A stretch of DNA of 64,000 nucleotides from Neptunitalea chrysea (lineage in GTDB: Bacteria; Bacteroidota; Bacteroidia; Flavobacteriales; Flavobacteriaceae), in contig NZ_BRVP01000013.1 of assembly GCF_027924145.1 (NCBI RefSeq), positions 1-64,000 of the forward strand. Direction: 5' to 3'. Positions 1 to 8,700 of this stretch are shown here, in pieces. The stretch's first letter is position 1. The number at the start of each line of letters is the position of its first letter. A model generated the notes under the pieces. It saw only the letters and a program-made list of their open reading frames with translations. It made no database searches and was not told the DNA's origin. The position numbers were made by a program, and so were the translations under genes.

Positions 1-2
1 AA

Positions 3-98
3 AGAATTTGTAATAAGTTGTTAAAACAAGCATTTGCTATTGCAAAATCAGGATTGGTTTACGATCAAACTTATCGAAGTGTTTTAGTAACAAATTAA
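3..98 (+). mobile_element. IS110-family transposase, C-terminal end only
   Basis: An open frame enters from the window edge and stops at TAA 96-98. Its last residues read NKLLKQAFAIAKSGLVYDQTY, the pattern at the C-terminus of IS110/IS116/IS902 transposases (RNKL...F...K....YD..Y). The start lies outside the window, so I cannot tell whether the element is complete. It abuts a cassette-like accessory strip on the right. The family call is from recognition of this short end only. Confidence 0.55.
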
Positions 99-110
99 TG
101 AGTTTTTACT

Positions 111-138
111 TGTTTTTTACCACAGTACTTTGTTATAG
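111..138 (-). repeat. attC-like cassette end (half-site)
   Basis: Read on the minus strand this is CTATAACAAAGTACTGTGGT followed by AAAAAAC. It matches the motif that ends the DUF6265 gene (ATACATAACAAAGACGTGTA) and the DUF2306 gene (GCACACAACAGTGTATAAAA). The TAA stop of the preceding minus-strand gene lies inside the motif, as in the other two cases. No facing partner is visible before the IS110 remnant. Confidence 0.4.
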
Positions 139-840
139 CAATTTTTTAATGTTATCAATTGTGTCAAATATGTCTGCCCCTTCATTAACATCTTTTATTC
201 CTTCATCAGTTTGTTTCCAATTTTCATAAGCTTCTAAAATTGTTTTCTGAACCTTTTTATTGTTTGTCAATTCTGAAAGAATAAGTAAGTCTGGTATAAT
301 CAAAAGACCAAAATAGTCAAGATTGTTAAATTCGTTTAATCTGTATTCAAGTGATTTATCGAAGCTTGAATTCACGTCTAAATAAGTATTTACACAACTT
401 GTAATATTTTCTGTTATCCTTTCAGCAATTTTAATGTTATCATCAAGTTGTAACCGATACCAACCCTCGCAATATTCTTGATTCCATTGTTTCAAGTATT
501 CTACATGTTCACTAATAAAAGAGGGCTTAGGGTAATTGTATTTATTGATGCAGTGTTTTTGATAATCCTCATTTTCGACTTTCAGATGAATTTCAAAATT
601 CACAACTTCATCCCTATAATTTTTGATCGAAGTTCTAAACCAAATGACCTGCTTAAAGTCTCCAAGTGTTCTTTCAAGTTGCATTCTGGATTTAATAAAT
701 TTAAACCCGTTAATACCAAGATTAGGTAAAATATGATCCGTGACAATTTTGCATATTCGATCCTTGGGTTTTAAGTCCTTATAAAGCTGATTCTTGTTCT
801 TTCTCAACCGTTGAATGTAGTCTCTACCTATGTTGAACAT
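133..840 (-). CDS. DUF4304-like hypothetical protein
   Basis: This is a 235-residue cytoplasmic protein with no signal peptide or membrane segment. Residues about 35-110 read like the DUF4304 core: a GF motif after an N-terminal helix, then RTLGDFKQVIWFRTS followed by beta-strand-like VVNFEIHLKV. The C-terminal half is helical with an EYRLNEFNNLD segment, also seen in DUF4304 proteins. The biochemical role of the family is unknown. The gene is flanked on both sides by attC-like motifs and its stop codon overlaps one, so I infer it sits in a cassette-like mobile unit. The family assignment is by pattern only. Confidence 0.55.
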   Translation of the reverse strand: MFNIGRDYIQRLRKNKNQLYKDLKPKDRICKIVTDHILPNLGINGFKFIKSRMQLERTLGDFKQVIWFRTSIKNYRDEVVNFEIHLKVENEDYQKHCINKYNYPKPSFISEHVEYLKQWNQEYCEGWYRLQLDDNIKIAERITENITSCVNTYLDVNSSFDKSLEYRLNEFNNLDYFGLLIIPDLLILSELTNNKKVQKTILEAYENWKQTDEGIKDVNEGADIFDTIDNIKKLL

Positions 841-859
841 ATTCTCTCTTTAATTTGCT

Positions 860-993
860 ATAACCTGTTTGTGTATGAAGCGTTGGGCATTTATAGCACT
901 TCATTTTCAAATTTACGTTTTGTTTTTTAGTTGTTCTAATTTTTAATTTAACTAATTGTAGACCAATGATTTATACACGTCTTTGTTATGTAT
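860..993. repeat. attC-like inverted-repeat bracket A
   Basis: The left arm (860-889, TATAACCTGTTTGTGTATGA then AGCGTTGGGC) is an imperfect inverted copy of the right arm (about 963-993, ending TTATACACGTCTTTGTTATG). About 75 AT-rich bases lie between. The left arm aligns directly with bracket B (3133-3200) and with the left arm of bracket C (61383-61590). The right arm lies immediately after the stop of the DUF6265 gene. Architecture (long imperfect hairpin at a gene 3' end) recalls integron attC sites, but I see no consensus GTTRRRY core and no integrase. Confidence 0.5.
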
Positions 994-998
994 AGGCT

Positions 999-1484
999 TT
1001 ATTTCAATCGTTCAAATTCAAAGTCTATTTTTAATGAATCTCCCGAAACCAAAGCGTTTATTTTCTCTCCATTTTTCCAATATTTGATTTGTTTTGGAAA
1101 GTCCAATGAGTCGTTTGTACAAGTAAACTCATCGCTTTTCAGTTCAGTAATCGGAAATGTAATTGATTCGGTTTCTTCGGGAACTTTCACGATTAAAACC
1201 CATTTTCCGTTTTGTTTTCCGATTCGTATTTTTTCTTGCTTAATCGTGTCGGAACCTTGCATAGTAAAGCCGATACCCGAATATTCGTTTTGACTTATTT
1301 TTTCCCAGTTTTCAAATGTTTTTTTGCCTGTTTCTTCGTACAATCTTTCCCATTTTCCGAGTAGCCAATCGAAGTTTTCTACTGCTTTTTTTGAATTATT
1401 TTTCTTTTCGTTTGTTGCTGAATTACACGATACAATTATAAATATCGTTGCAATTAAAAGTGTTAATTTTATTAGTGTTTTCAT
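999..1484 (-). CDS. DUF6265-type lipoprotein
   Basis: The 161-residue product has a lipoprotein signal (hydrophobic stretch then IVSC, lipid Cys at residue 20). The mature part begins with FDWLLGKWERLYEETGKKTFENWEK, the DUF6265 signature of small lipocalin-like secreted Bacteroidota proteins (FxWLxGxW...ExW). The remainder alternates strands, ending FEFERLK. It should be anchored in the periplasm or outer membrane; its ligand is unknown. It follows the sigma factor gene by 4 bp on the same strand, so it is probably co-transcribed with the ECF/YCII pair and may be an output of it. The stop codon sits beside the right arm of bracket A. Confidence 0.72.
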   Translation of the reverse strand: MKTLIKLTLLIATIFIIVSCNSATNEKKNNSKKAVENFDWLLGKWERLYEETGKKTFENWEKISQNEYSGIGFTMQGSDTIKQEKIRIGKQNGKWVLIVKVPEETESITFPITELKSDEFTCTNDSLDFPKQIKYWKNGEKINALVSGDSLKIDFEFERLK

Positions 1485-1488
1485 TGAA

Positions 1489-2691
1489 TTATAAGTTTAT
1501 AAATTTGGATTCCAATACATACTTTTTGCGTATCTCTTGGTTCATTTTTGTAATTATACTTGCAGTTATTTTTTCTGATTCTTTAGGATTTGTTTCACTT
1601 AAAAAAGTTGCTTTTATTAGCGATAGATAAATGTGTTCGGATGTCAATTCACGTTCTAAATTTTCCAATAAAATTATGGCTTCTTCCTTTCTTTCAGCTT
1701 TGTACAGACAGAAACAATAATTGATTTCGATGATTGGCGAAGGCGAAATTTGTAATAGGATTTCGTAAAGTTTGATAATGTCTTTCCAAAAATCAATTGT
1801 GAAAGAAAGCGTGGTCATATACTTGCTGACAATCAAAGTTTCAATATAAATTTTACTGATTTTGTCAGGCTTTTTTAGATAATGAAAACCGAGATTAATC
1901 ATTTCATCATTCCATTTTTTGCGGTCTTGATTGAAAAAGGAAATCAAATTCCCATCACTTATTTTAGCTTCTATTCTCGCAATGTGAAAGCAAAAAAGGG
2001 ATAATAAATTGCTCGTAGATTGTTGATTGTAATCGTTGAATAAGATTTTGGCAAGGGCAAAAGATTCCAAACATAAATCTTTATTTACGATTGATTTTTG
2101 TGTTTCGTTGAACGAATCGAATCCTGAATTAAAAACTGCATATAAAACTTCTTCGACTAAAGAAATTTCTTCATTTTGGATTCTTTTTATGATTCCAGAA
2201 ATTTGTCGGTCTTTATATTCGTCTTGAAGTGAAGATTTTGATCTTTTGACCATTTTGTAAATGGCCTCGTTACCAAGTAAGGTGCTCTTTGCAATCTCTT
2301 GAACTCCAAGTCCGAATATGTTTTTTAAAACGAAAACTATTTTAGCTTGTTTAGAAATACTTTTTGATGAAGCGATAAGAAATAATGTTTCTAAACGCAA
2401 ATCATTTGTTTTTGGCTCGGAATAACTTTTTGTTTGATAAACTTCTAAATCAGTTGTTTTGTTGTTACGTTTTAACTGGTTCAACAAATCGTTCTTTGCC
2501 GTTATGTAGAGCCAATCCTCTTTCTTTTTCGGTGTATTATCAGGTTTCCAATTCTTTACCGATTTTAAAAAACTGTTTTGGATAGCATCTTCGATTTCTG
2601 AAAAATATCGTATTCCAAATTGGCGAGTCAGAGCCGAAAAAAGCTTACCGTATATCGCTCGGTAATTAGTTTCAGCAGTTGGATTGCTCAT
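1489..2691 (-). CDS. ECF42-type RNA polymerase sigma factor with C-terminal extension
   Basis: I start the gene at ATG 2691 (MSNPTAETNYRAIYGKLF) rather than further upstream, because this gives the normal sigma-2 N-terminus and a 20-bp overlap with the YCII gene. Residues about 10-75 are region 2 (FSEIEDAIQNSFLKSVKNW...WLYITAKNDLLNQLKR). Residues about 105-165 are region 4 (LGVQEIAKSTLLGNEAIYKMVKRSK). About 230 further residues form the helical DUF6596/TPR-like extension typical of ECF42. Established knowledge: ECF42 factors have no classical anti-sigma factor and are encoded with YCII/DGPF proteins, exactly the neighbour seen here. Control is therefore expected through the C-terminal extension. 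Stress or secondary-metabolite roles have been proposed for the group. Confidence 0.85.
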   Translation of the reverse strand: MSNPTAETNYRAIYGKLFSALTRQFGIRYFSEIEDAIQNSFLKSVKNWKPDNTPKKKEDWLYITAKNDLLNQLKRNNKTTDLEVYQTKSYSEPKTNDLRLETLFLIASSKSISKQAKIVFVLKNIFGLGVQEIAKSTLLGNEAIYKMVKRSKSSLQDEYKDRQISGIIKRIQNEEISLVEEVLYAVFNSGFDSFNETQKSIVNKDLCLESFALAKILFNDYNQQSTSNLLSLFCFHIARIEAKISDGNLISFFNQDRKKWNDEMINLGFHYLKKPDKISKIYIETLIVSKYMTTLSFTIDFWKDIIKLYEILLQISPSPIIEINYCFCLYKAERKEEAIILLENLERELTSEHIYLSLIKATFLSETNPKESEKITASIITKMNQEIRKKYVLESKFINL

Positions 2692-3037
2692 AATCTTCCA
2701 TATCCATAATTTGTCTAATTTCGGTTGTTCCACCCCAATTATGACAAGGACATTCTTTGGCAAGTTCTACGATTGTTTCCAAGTTTTGGGCTTGTAAAAG
2801 ATAATAACCTCCAATTATTTCTTTCGATTCCAAATAAGGCCCGTCTTTGACAACTGAATTTTTGCCCGAAATCAAAACACCTTTCTGTTGTAGCCCATCT
2901 CCTGAAATTAAATGTCCTGATTCAGCTAATTTTTCAGCCCAAGTCATATGAGCATTCGCCAATTCTTCCATTTCCTTTGGCGATAAATTTTCCATTTTTT
3001 CAATGTCTTCGTGTAGTAATAATAAAAACTGTTTCAT
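2672..3037 (-). CDS. YCII/DGPF-domain protein
   Basis: This 121-residue soluble protein fits the YciI-like (YCII) fold. It starts MKQFLLLLHED, has SGHLISGDGLQ in the middle, and carries the DGPF-type motif as DGPYLESKEIIGGYYLL (residues about 65-81). The family is ferredoxin-like, often dimeric, with suspected but mostly unproven enzymatic activity. Its 3' end overlaps the ECF42 sigma gene by 20 bp, implying translational coupling. Such pairing is the defining neighbourhood of ECF42 factors, so I infer it is part of their regulation or output. Cysteines near the C-terminus (CPCHNW and the final Cys) could make it redox-responsive, but that is speculation. Confidence 0.85.
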   Translation of the reverse strand: MKQFLLLLHEDIEKMENLSPKEMEELANAHMTWAEKLAESGHLISGDGLQQKGVLISGKNSVVKDGPYLESKEIIGGYYLLQAQNLETIVELAKECPCHNWGGTTEIRQIMDMEDYEQSNC

Positions 3038-3132
3038 TTTTTAAAAGTATTGATTTATTCTAAAGACAATTAAGGTTTTCATTTTTGGACATTATCGTGA
3101 AATTTTTTCGGTCGTGGCTTTTTTCCAAGCTT

Positions 3133-3200
3133 ACACACAACGTGCTTGTGTATGAAACGTAGCGTGTAAAAAGACGCTAACTTTTCGGATTAACACAGAG
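3133..3200 (+). repeat. attC-like bracket B
   Basis: The sequence ACACAACGTGCTTGTGTATG then AAACGTAGCG, with AACTTTTCGG further on, aligns with the left arm of bracket C (ACACAACGTCTAGTATAAGA then AACGTAGGGC) and with bracket A. It lies upstream of the YCII/ECF/DUF6265 operon and so delimits that operon on the side opposite bracket A. No clear inverted partner is seen close by. Confidence 0.45.
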
Positions 3201-3201
3201 C

Positions 3202-3300
3202 CTAATTTTTGGTGTCGGTAACATAAAAAACAATTCCCAATACCAGTCCTATTACGATAAGAGAAATATTGGCTATAAGTTCAATTTTTTTAGTATCCAT
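3202..3300 (-). CDS. small single-pass membrane protein
   Basis: A 32-residue reading frame starts at ATG 3300 and ends TAG 3202. It encodes a charged N-terminus (MDTKKIEL) followed by a hydrophobic helix ISLIVIGLVLGIVFYV and a short polar tail. Small proteins of this layout are common in Flavobacteriaceae. There is no homologue I can name and no clear ribosome binding site, which is normal for this phylum. It could be a chance frame in AT-rich DNA. Confidence 0.4.
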   Translation of the reverse strand: MDTKKIELIANISLIVIGLVLGIVFYVTDTKN

Positions 3301-3354
3301 CAGTTTGATTATTTAGTGCTGTAGGATAAGGGGTGTTTGTATCATTAACAAATG

Positions 3355-3825
3355 TTATGTTGTAATGATTATGGGTTTATGATGAATAACAAAGTTACAA
3401 GAATTTGCAATAAAACACATTTCATTGGCTTTTTTATGCAAGCTATTCGCCAAATCGATTTGCTTGGGGTTGGTTATGGTTACCTCTGGGAAAAGCGTAA
3501 CCTCCGAAAATTTTCCACGACCATCTTGTTCTTCGTCCATAATTCCTGTGGCGTGGTCTTTATAATCGGTTACTATAATATGGTTAGTAGTACATAGGTG
3601 TAAGTACCATAGCATATGGCAAGCACTTAGCGATGCCAAAAACAAATCTTCAGGATTATACCGTGTAGCATCGCCTAAAAAAGCAGGATCCGATGAGCCT
3701 AACAATTCATTGTATTTACCTTCTGCAATAATGGTATGGTTACGGTTGTATGCACGGTAGGTAGTTGTGCCTTGTCCTTCATTTCCTGTCCAGTTAACAG
3801 TTACTTTGTAGTGGTGTTGTTTCAT
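3355..3825 (-). CDS. OsmC/Ohr-family peroxidase-like protein
   Basis: The 156-residue protein matches OsmC-family proteins in length and motifs. The YNPEDLFLASLSACHMLW segment carries Cys69, and NEMCFIANS carries Cys137, corresponding to the two active-site cysteines of OsmC/Ohr. These cysteines reduce organic or hydrogen peroxides in the cytoplasm using thiol or lipoyl reductants. The N-terminus (HHYKVTVNWTGNEGQGT) matches the subgroup common in Bacteroidota. The gene stands alone, with no MarR-type OhrR regulator next to it. Confidence 0.88.
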   Translation of the reverse strand: MKQHHYKVTVNWTGNEGQGTTTYRAYNRNHTIIAEGKYNELLGSSDPAFLGDATRYNPEDLFLASLSACHMLWYLHLCTTNHIIVTDYKDHATGIMDEEQDGRGKFSEVTLFPEVTITNPKQIDLANSLHKKANEMCFIANSCNFVIHHKPIIITT

Positions 3826-4048
3826 AGGGTTTGCAGTACTTGCTTATATCAGCTATTTATTTAGGTAAATATGCTTTAAATATAATTATATTCATTTTGT
3901 CTTAACACCAAACGAACCAAAAAGTAAGGTTTTTTATATAGAATGCAAACCGAAGATTTATGAATTCTTAATTCAATAAAAACGTATGAACTAGAATAAA
4001 CGCAATGAGAGATATGAGATTAAGTGGTTGAATTTCAAAACGCTCAAA

Positions 4049-4089
4049 CAAATTAAGTTCCCTCGATTTAATAGAGGGAACTTGATTTG
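4049..4089 (-). terminator. rho-independent terminator of the DUF4915-like gene
   Basis: A 16-bp stem with one mismatch (CAAATTAAGTTCCCTC at 4049-4064 pairing with 4074-4089) closes a 9-base loop. It lies 8 bases past the stop of the minus-strand gene at 4097. Confidence 0.75.
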
Positions 4090-4096
4090 TAAAAAA

Positions 4097-5173
4097 TCAC
4101 TTCTTATTTTCAATCCAAAAAGCATGCTCTTCTGTTAGAATGCTCTTTTTAAAGTTATCGGTTATATTATTAAGAATATTAGGTCTCATTACCCCTGGCA
4201 ATAACTCCACATCGTAAATTTCATCAACTGATGAAAGGTACTTTAAATACCCTTGTAAACTACCTGAAGGTAAATGAACAATTTTAATGCCTGCAAAATC
4301 AGAGAGTTTAGCTACATCTAAATGTGCAAAACTAGATGAATTCTTTCTTAGTTTATTCATTCCGATAAATAAATAATCCTTGTAGAAAGACATCCCTCTA
4401 ACAAAGCCGTGAAGTTCAGTTACTACCGTATACTTTTTATTTTCTACATCTACTTTAATCAGCTGCCCTGTTGCTGAAAGCAATACATAAAGTTCACCGT
4501 TGATAATTCTGGGGGTATGTGGCATTCCCAACCCCTCTAAAATAATTTCCTGTGTCTCTATATCTATCAAGATTCCCGTACGGGTCAAATCCTTTTTCCA
4601 ACCGGTAGGAGTGTCTGAAACAGCAAAAGCAGTAGCATATTTCGGCTTCCCGTCTTTCAATGCCATCCCGTTTAAATGACAACGATCCTCAGGCTTTAAC
4701 TCCGATATAAAATGAGGCTTCCAATAGGGTTTAAAGTTATAATTGGCATCAAAAGTACAAATACAACTAAACATGGTATTAACAGCATATAACTCTCCCG
4801 ATTCACCGTATGACAAATCGTGTAAATCTAATTGCCCGGTATAATTACTTTGCATTGGCAAATACAAACTATCGTACCTATTTTGTTGTACGGGGTATGT
4901 TTTTGCCAATACATTAGAATTTCTAAACTGAATTACTTCATTAAAAGATGCCAATGCCATTTTATTATACTCATCGCTGAATGTAATTCCCATGGGTCTA
5001 TTAAAATTTCTGGCAAGTTGTACCATTGAGTCTTCATCTTTAGATGAAATAGCAATCAGTTTTCCTGCTTGAAACGTTGATAGCAATATACTACACCTCA
5101 ATCTATGAAGTATCTCTGGTACTTGTGCAGAGTACGTTAATTGAAAAGGAGTAATATCAGGTTTATCATTCAT
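4097..5173 (-). CDS. TIGR03032/DUF4915-family protein
   Basis: The 358-residue protein has no signal peptide and reads like the TIGR03032/DUF4915 beta-propeller-like family. It opens with FQLTYSAQVPEILHRLRCSILLSTFQAGKL and contains CHLNGMALKDGKPKYATAFAVSDTPTGW and GLGMPHTPRIINGELYVL. The family is mostly uncharacterised. In some organisms members neighbour prolyl hydroxylase or glycosyltransfer genes, but nothing like that is here. The next gene upstream (51 bp) encodes a secreted FG-GAP protein on the same strand, so co-transcription is possible. A strong terminator follows. Confidence 0.75.
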   Translation of the reverse strand: MNDKPDITPFQLTYSAQVPEILHRLRCSILLSTFQAGKLIAISSKDEDSMVQLARNFNRPMGITFSDEYNKMALASFNEVIQFRNSNVLAKTYPVQQNRYDSLYLPMQSNYTGQLDLHDLSYGESGELYAVNTMFSCICTFDANYNFKPYWKPHFISELKPEDRCHLNGMALKDGKPKYATAFAVSDTPTGWKKDLTRTGILIDIETQEIILEGLGMPHTPRIINGELYVLLSATGQLIKVDVENKKYTVVTELHGFVRGMSFYKDYLFIGMNKLRKNSSSFAHLDVAKLSDFAGIKIVHLPSGSLQGYLKYLSSVDEIYDVELLPGVMRPNILNNITDNFKKSILTEEHAFWIENKK

Positions 5174-5224
5174 AATTTATGACATTTGGAACACATTTAT
5201 AAAATAAGAAAGCACTTCAAATAA

Positions 5225-6676
5225 TTATAGCTTTACAAACTTTTGAGTTTTCGTTACTCCGTTCTCATCTGCTACAACAGCTAGATAGATCCCCGATTTC
5301 AATTTCGAAACATTCACAGAAGTTACATTTTCAGCAGAAATAAGTTGCTGTCCGGTAGTGGTATAAACATGAATGTTATATTGTTCTCCTTTTCCGGATA
5401 TATTCAACTCATGAATTACCTTGGTAGGATAAACGCTTATCTCATTAGTTTCAAACTGATTAATAGCCATAGTGCTACTGTCTGATTCAAACAAATACAA
5501 TTCTCCAGAAGTTCCTGAGTTATCAATAAATCCAGATATTAAATCTAAATCTCCGTCTTCATCTATATCAACAACTAGTGGACAAGACCTTGTATTATAG
5601 GTATAATTGTACGCATAATCAATTGTAACGTTGTTTCCAGAGTCAAAACTATGCGCATTTGTTCCTCCTTCATTTTCAAAATAATACAAATCTCCTGTAT
5701 TCAACCCTACAAATAAATCTAAATCAGTATCACCATCATAATCAACTAAATATGGCACAGGCATATGAAAACCAATAATACCAGTACCCAAAACATTAGT
5801 ATCTCCCGATCTTAATATTTGTCCGGCATTTGAAAATGCAATAGGGTTTCCTGCTCCGGCTGTATTTTCATAAACATGAATCTGTGATTCATATCCTCCA
5901 CCATAGGAATGTCGCTCTCCTACTAACATATCCATATCACCATCACCATCAATATCAGCAAAATTGGCATGCATAAAGTTTCCTGCACTAATATCAGATC
6001 CATTAGCTTGCACATAGCTGTCAAAAGAAAAGTTTCCGTTACCATCATTCTTTAATAATGATAATGTCTCATTATAATTCCCTGTAATCAAATCGACATC
6101 CCCATCTTCATCAAAATCAACAAATGCAGTAGTAGCGTATGAATACGGATTATCGTAATTGGCTATAGAAAATCCATTCGTATTAAGCTCAAACGAGTTC
6201 TGAAAAGAGTCTGTAGCAGAGTCAAAATCACTATACACTTTAAACTTAGGTTCCATGATATAGTCGTACGTACTAGAGTCTAAAGAGCTGTACTCAGTTC
6301 TCATTCCAACTATCATGTCCAAATCACCATCTCCATCGATATCTGCCATGGCTGGTGCTGCAAAACCACCTGAAAAATACACTTCCGATCCATTATGATG
6401 AAAATGAGTTCCTACACCAAAATCAGGAGTGTTTGTGTTTTGAGCTTGTAAGCTTGTAGAAGCAATAAGTCCGGCTGCCAACAAACCTTTATGTGCCCAG
6501 GCATTCCATTCTTTTTTACTAAAATTATATTTAATTTCTGTATATAAACGCTTAATAGTCTTTAAAATCGTGCTAGTAGACGTTTCTTGTAAAAGTCCTT
6601 GGGCATTTCTTCTGTTAAATTCAAGTAATAAATTTCTGAATTTCATCTTTTTGCCTGCAAGTAGATATTTATGCAT
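5225..6676 (-). CDS. T9SS-exported FG-GAP/VCBS repeat protein
   Basis: At least five Ca-binding FG-GAP/VCBS motifs of the form DIDGDGDLDM(I/L)VG are visible between residues about 110 and 400. The C-terminal 75 residues (starting ISVYPTKVIHELNISG and ending TQKFVKL) are a type A type IX secretion sorting domain. The protein should be exported and attached at, or released from, the cell surface. Oddly, the signal-like hydrophobic segment (HKGLLAAGLIASTSLQAQ, residues 62-79) is preceded by about 60 polar residues. ATG at 6646 is an equally good start and still leaves about 50 residues in front. The function is likely adhesion or substrate binding; no catalytic domain is visible. Confidence 0.82.
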   Translation of the reverse strand: MHKYLLAGKKMKFRNLLLEFNRRNAQGLLQETSTSTILKTIKRLYTEIKYNFSKKEWNAWAHKGLLAAGLIASTSLQAQNTNTPDFGVGTHFHHNGSEVYFSGGFAAPAMADIDGDGDLDMIVGMRTEYSSLDSSTYDYIMEPKFKVYSDFDSATDSFQNSFELNTNGFSIANYDNPYSYATTAFVDFDEDGDVDLITGNYNETLSLLKNDGNGNFSFDSYVQANGSDISAGNFMHANFADIDGDGDMDMLVGERHSYGGGYESQIHVYENTAGAGNPIAFSNAGQILRSGDTNVLGTGIIGFHMPVPYLVDYDGDTDLDLFVGLNTGDLYYFENEGGTNAHSFDSGNNVTIDYAYNYTYNTRSCPLVVDIDEDGDLDLISGFIDNSGTSGELYLFESDSSTMAINQFETNEISVYPTKVIHELNISGKGEQYNIHVYTTTGQQLISAENVTSVNVSKLKSGIYLAVVADENGVTKTQKFVKL

Positions 6677-6952
6677 AAGTAATATATTTATAAAAGCTAC
6701 AAAATTAATCTCAAGACTTCTTTTGAACGAATGATTTCTGTTTTTTTTTTGATAAAAAACACGCCTTCTTATTGTCTTTAATAAAACAGCATTGCCTAAA
6801 ATTTTTTAATACTTTAGGTTGACTAATTTTTTAACAAAATGACAGCTTCAAAAAAATAAGATTCATTCAAGGATTGGCTGCTTTTCTATGAGTACATTTT
6901 ATATGGCAACAAACAGACTACTTTTTTTAGGGGTAAAAGAAAGTGACCTGCA

Positions 6953-8563
6953 CTATTTATTTAATAGTTTTTCATAGCGTTTAATAAGGTTCTCTTCAAG
7001 TTCGTTTTTTAGTACTTTCTTTAATAAGCTATTAAAAGTAGACGGTATGTTATCGGTTCCCCATTCACTTAAAATGTAGGTAACCGTATACCTGTTTTTA
7101 GCTAACGGACTTTCTAATCCGGCTTTTAGCAAAGTAACGCCCTTACCCGGATACTTTGCTAACGTATATAAAACCGAATCAAATGCCATTAGCTCTTCAA
7201 ATATTGCCCCTTTAGGTTCGGTTTGTTGTACACTGCTTGCAATTTTAGAAAGATCAAATTTTTTCTTTGCCAAGTCAATCAATAGGTCAATAGTTTCGTC
7301 AGAGACATAGTCGTGTATAAAGAACCAATAGCTATCGCATATAGGTTTATTAGTAAGCAATTGTAGGTAAGTATCCCAAGTGCTAATATGTAATAATTTA
7401 CCAGCTTGTTTTATTTGCCAAAACGGTATAGACGGATTTTCTAACTGTTCTTTCACAATAGCATTCCAGTTGGTTTTAGAAAGTATTGTATGTATGTCTA
7501 TAAGTAAATTAGCACGATGATCTTCTGTCCAGTCCATAGCGTCTAAATCTTTCCAATCTTTGGCAGTGTCTTCTAAAAAGTCTTTAAATCTGTGTAGTAT
7601 AATAAATTCGTTAATAGACAAATCATTGTGATGTGTCATGTGGTTAAGATATAATTGCAAGGCTTCAGCACCATCTTCATAGCTGTAGATGTCTTCTACC
7701 GGACTATTGTCGTTTAAGAGGGTGGTTAAAATGGTTCCTGCTCCTTTAAACAAATCAGTATCTATTTTGCGGGCTGTTAACGCCTGTTTTAGGTTCCCTG
7801 CCACAGCACAGGTGTATGCCAAATACTCATACATAATGGTATTTTTAAAACCTTCTCGCAGCAACCAATTCTTAATATCAGGGTTATTGGTTTCGGCAAG
7901 GCGTTCTACAATATTTATTTTTCCCCAGCCGCTAACATACTTTGCCATATTCCATAAATCTAGCTCGGGCGTTTCAGACATATTCATAATAGCCACCGCA
8001 GCAAAGAGGGTAAACTCTTCATGTTTTCCTAGCGTTATAAGTCCTTTTTTATCGTAATTGTTGCCAATAATTCCCAGTAAGGCAATCCCTAATTTTACCG
8101 CCCCTCTATGAGGAGCCTGAAAAGCCAGCCATCGGGCATATCTATCTAAATGAGGAGATACCTGTATTTCCATACTAGCCATTTTTTCCATGGCAGTTTC
8201 TATGTATGCCAATACATTGTCTTCTATAAGAATTTTGTATAGGTCTATACGGGTGTTTAAGTTATTCGTAAGTGATATCTCAGCAGCATAAGTAGCTACT
8301 TTATCTGCCGTATTATCTAGGTTTTTGTTTCCTCCGTTAAAACCCAAAATGCTGTCTTGACCGCCACTAACCCAACGTAAGCCGTTATCTTTATAACGCT
8401 TATCTTGGTCGGGTAATACATTTCCCTTACTGCTCAACATTCCTGTTGCATCAATGTACCTCTTAATATGTAAAAATATCGGAGGCAAATTTTGCCATGG
8501 GAGTACCGTTTTTTCTGTTTCAGCTTTTTGTTTGGGTTTTTTTAAAAATGAAAATAATTTCAT
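6953..8563 (-). CDS. large alpha-helical repeat protein of unknown function
   Basis: The 536-residue product lacks a signal peptide and membrane segments. Most of it predicts as paired helices with HEAT-like character (for example HEEFTLFAAVAIMNMSETPELDLWNMAKYVSGWGKINIVERLAE). Similar Bacteroidota proteins are sometimes labelled limonene hydroxylase in databases, as I recall; nothing in the sequence supports that activity and I do not adopt it. A role as a protein-protein scaffold is the most that can be inferred. It is a single-gene unit with 275 bp of gene-free sequence on its 3' side. Confidence 0.65.
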   Translation of the reverse strand: MKLFSFLKKPKQKAETEKTVLPWQNLPPIFLHIKRYIDATGMLSSKGNVLPDQDKRYKDNGLRWVSGGQDSILGFNGGNKNLDNTADKVATYAAEISLTNNLNTRIDLYKILIEDNVLAYIETAMEKMASMEIQVSPHLDRYARWLAFQAPHRGAVKLGIALLGIIGNNYDKKGLITLGKHEEFTLFAAVAIMNMSETPELDLWNMAKYVSGWGKINIVERLAETNNPDIKNWLLREGFKNTIMYEYLAYTCAVAGNLKQALTARKIDTDLFKGAGTILTTLLNDNSPVEDIYSYEDGAEALQLYLNHMTHHNDLSINEFIILHRFKDFLEDTAKDWKDLDAMDWTEDHRANLLIDIHTILSKTNWNAIVKEQLENPSIPFWQIKQAGKLLHISTWDTYLQLLTNKPICDSYWFFIHDYVSDETIDLLIDLAKKKFDLSKIASSVQQTEPKGAIFEELMAFDSVLYTLAKYPGKGVTLLKAGLESPLAKNRYTVTYILSEWGTDNIPSTFNSLLKKVLKNELEENLIKRYEKLLNK

Positions 8564-8700
8564 ACTTCTAAAAGTGATAAATGTAAGTATTTATAACTTA
8601 AGAATGTATAAAAATAAGGGATGTTACAGTATATTAATGCTTATTTAATATATAAATGATATTTGTTTGCCTAATGAATACTTAACAAGATAGGTATAAG

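Noticed and set aside
478-729. Plus-strand frame of 83 codons opposite the DUF4304-like gene
   Set aside because: Antisense shadow; hydrophobic residues follow from reverse-complemented codons of the real gene.
2692-2763. Upstream extension of the ECF42 sigma factor (extra 24 residues)
   Set aside because: It lies wholly inside the YCII gene in another frame, and the family starts at the MSNPTAETNYRAIYG position.
6953-8563. Limonene hydroxylase as the name for the helical protein
   Set aside because: No oxygenase cofactor motif is present; the name appears to be propagated misannotation.
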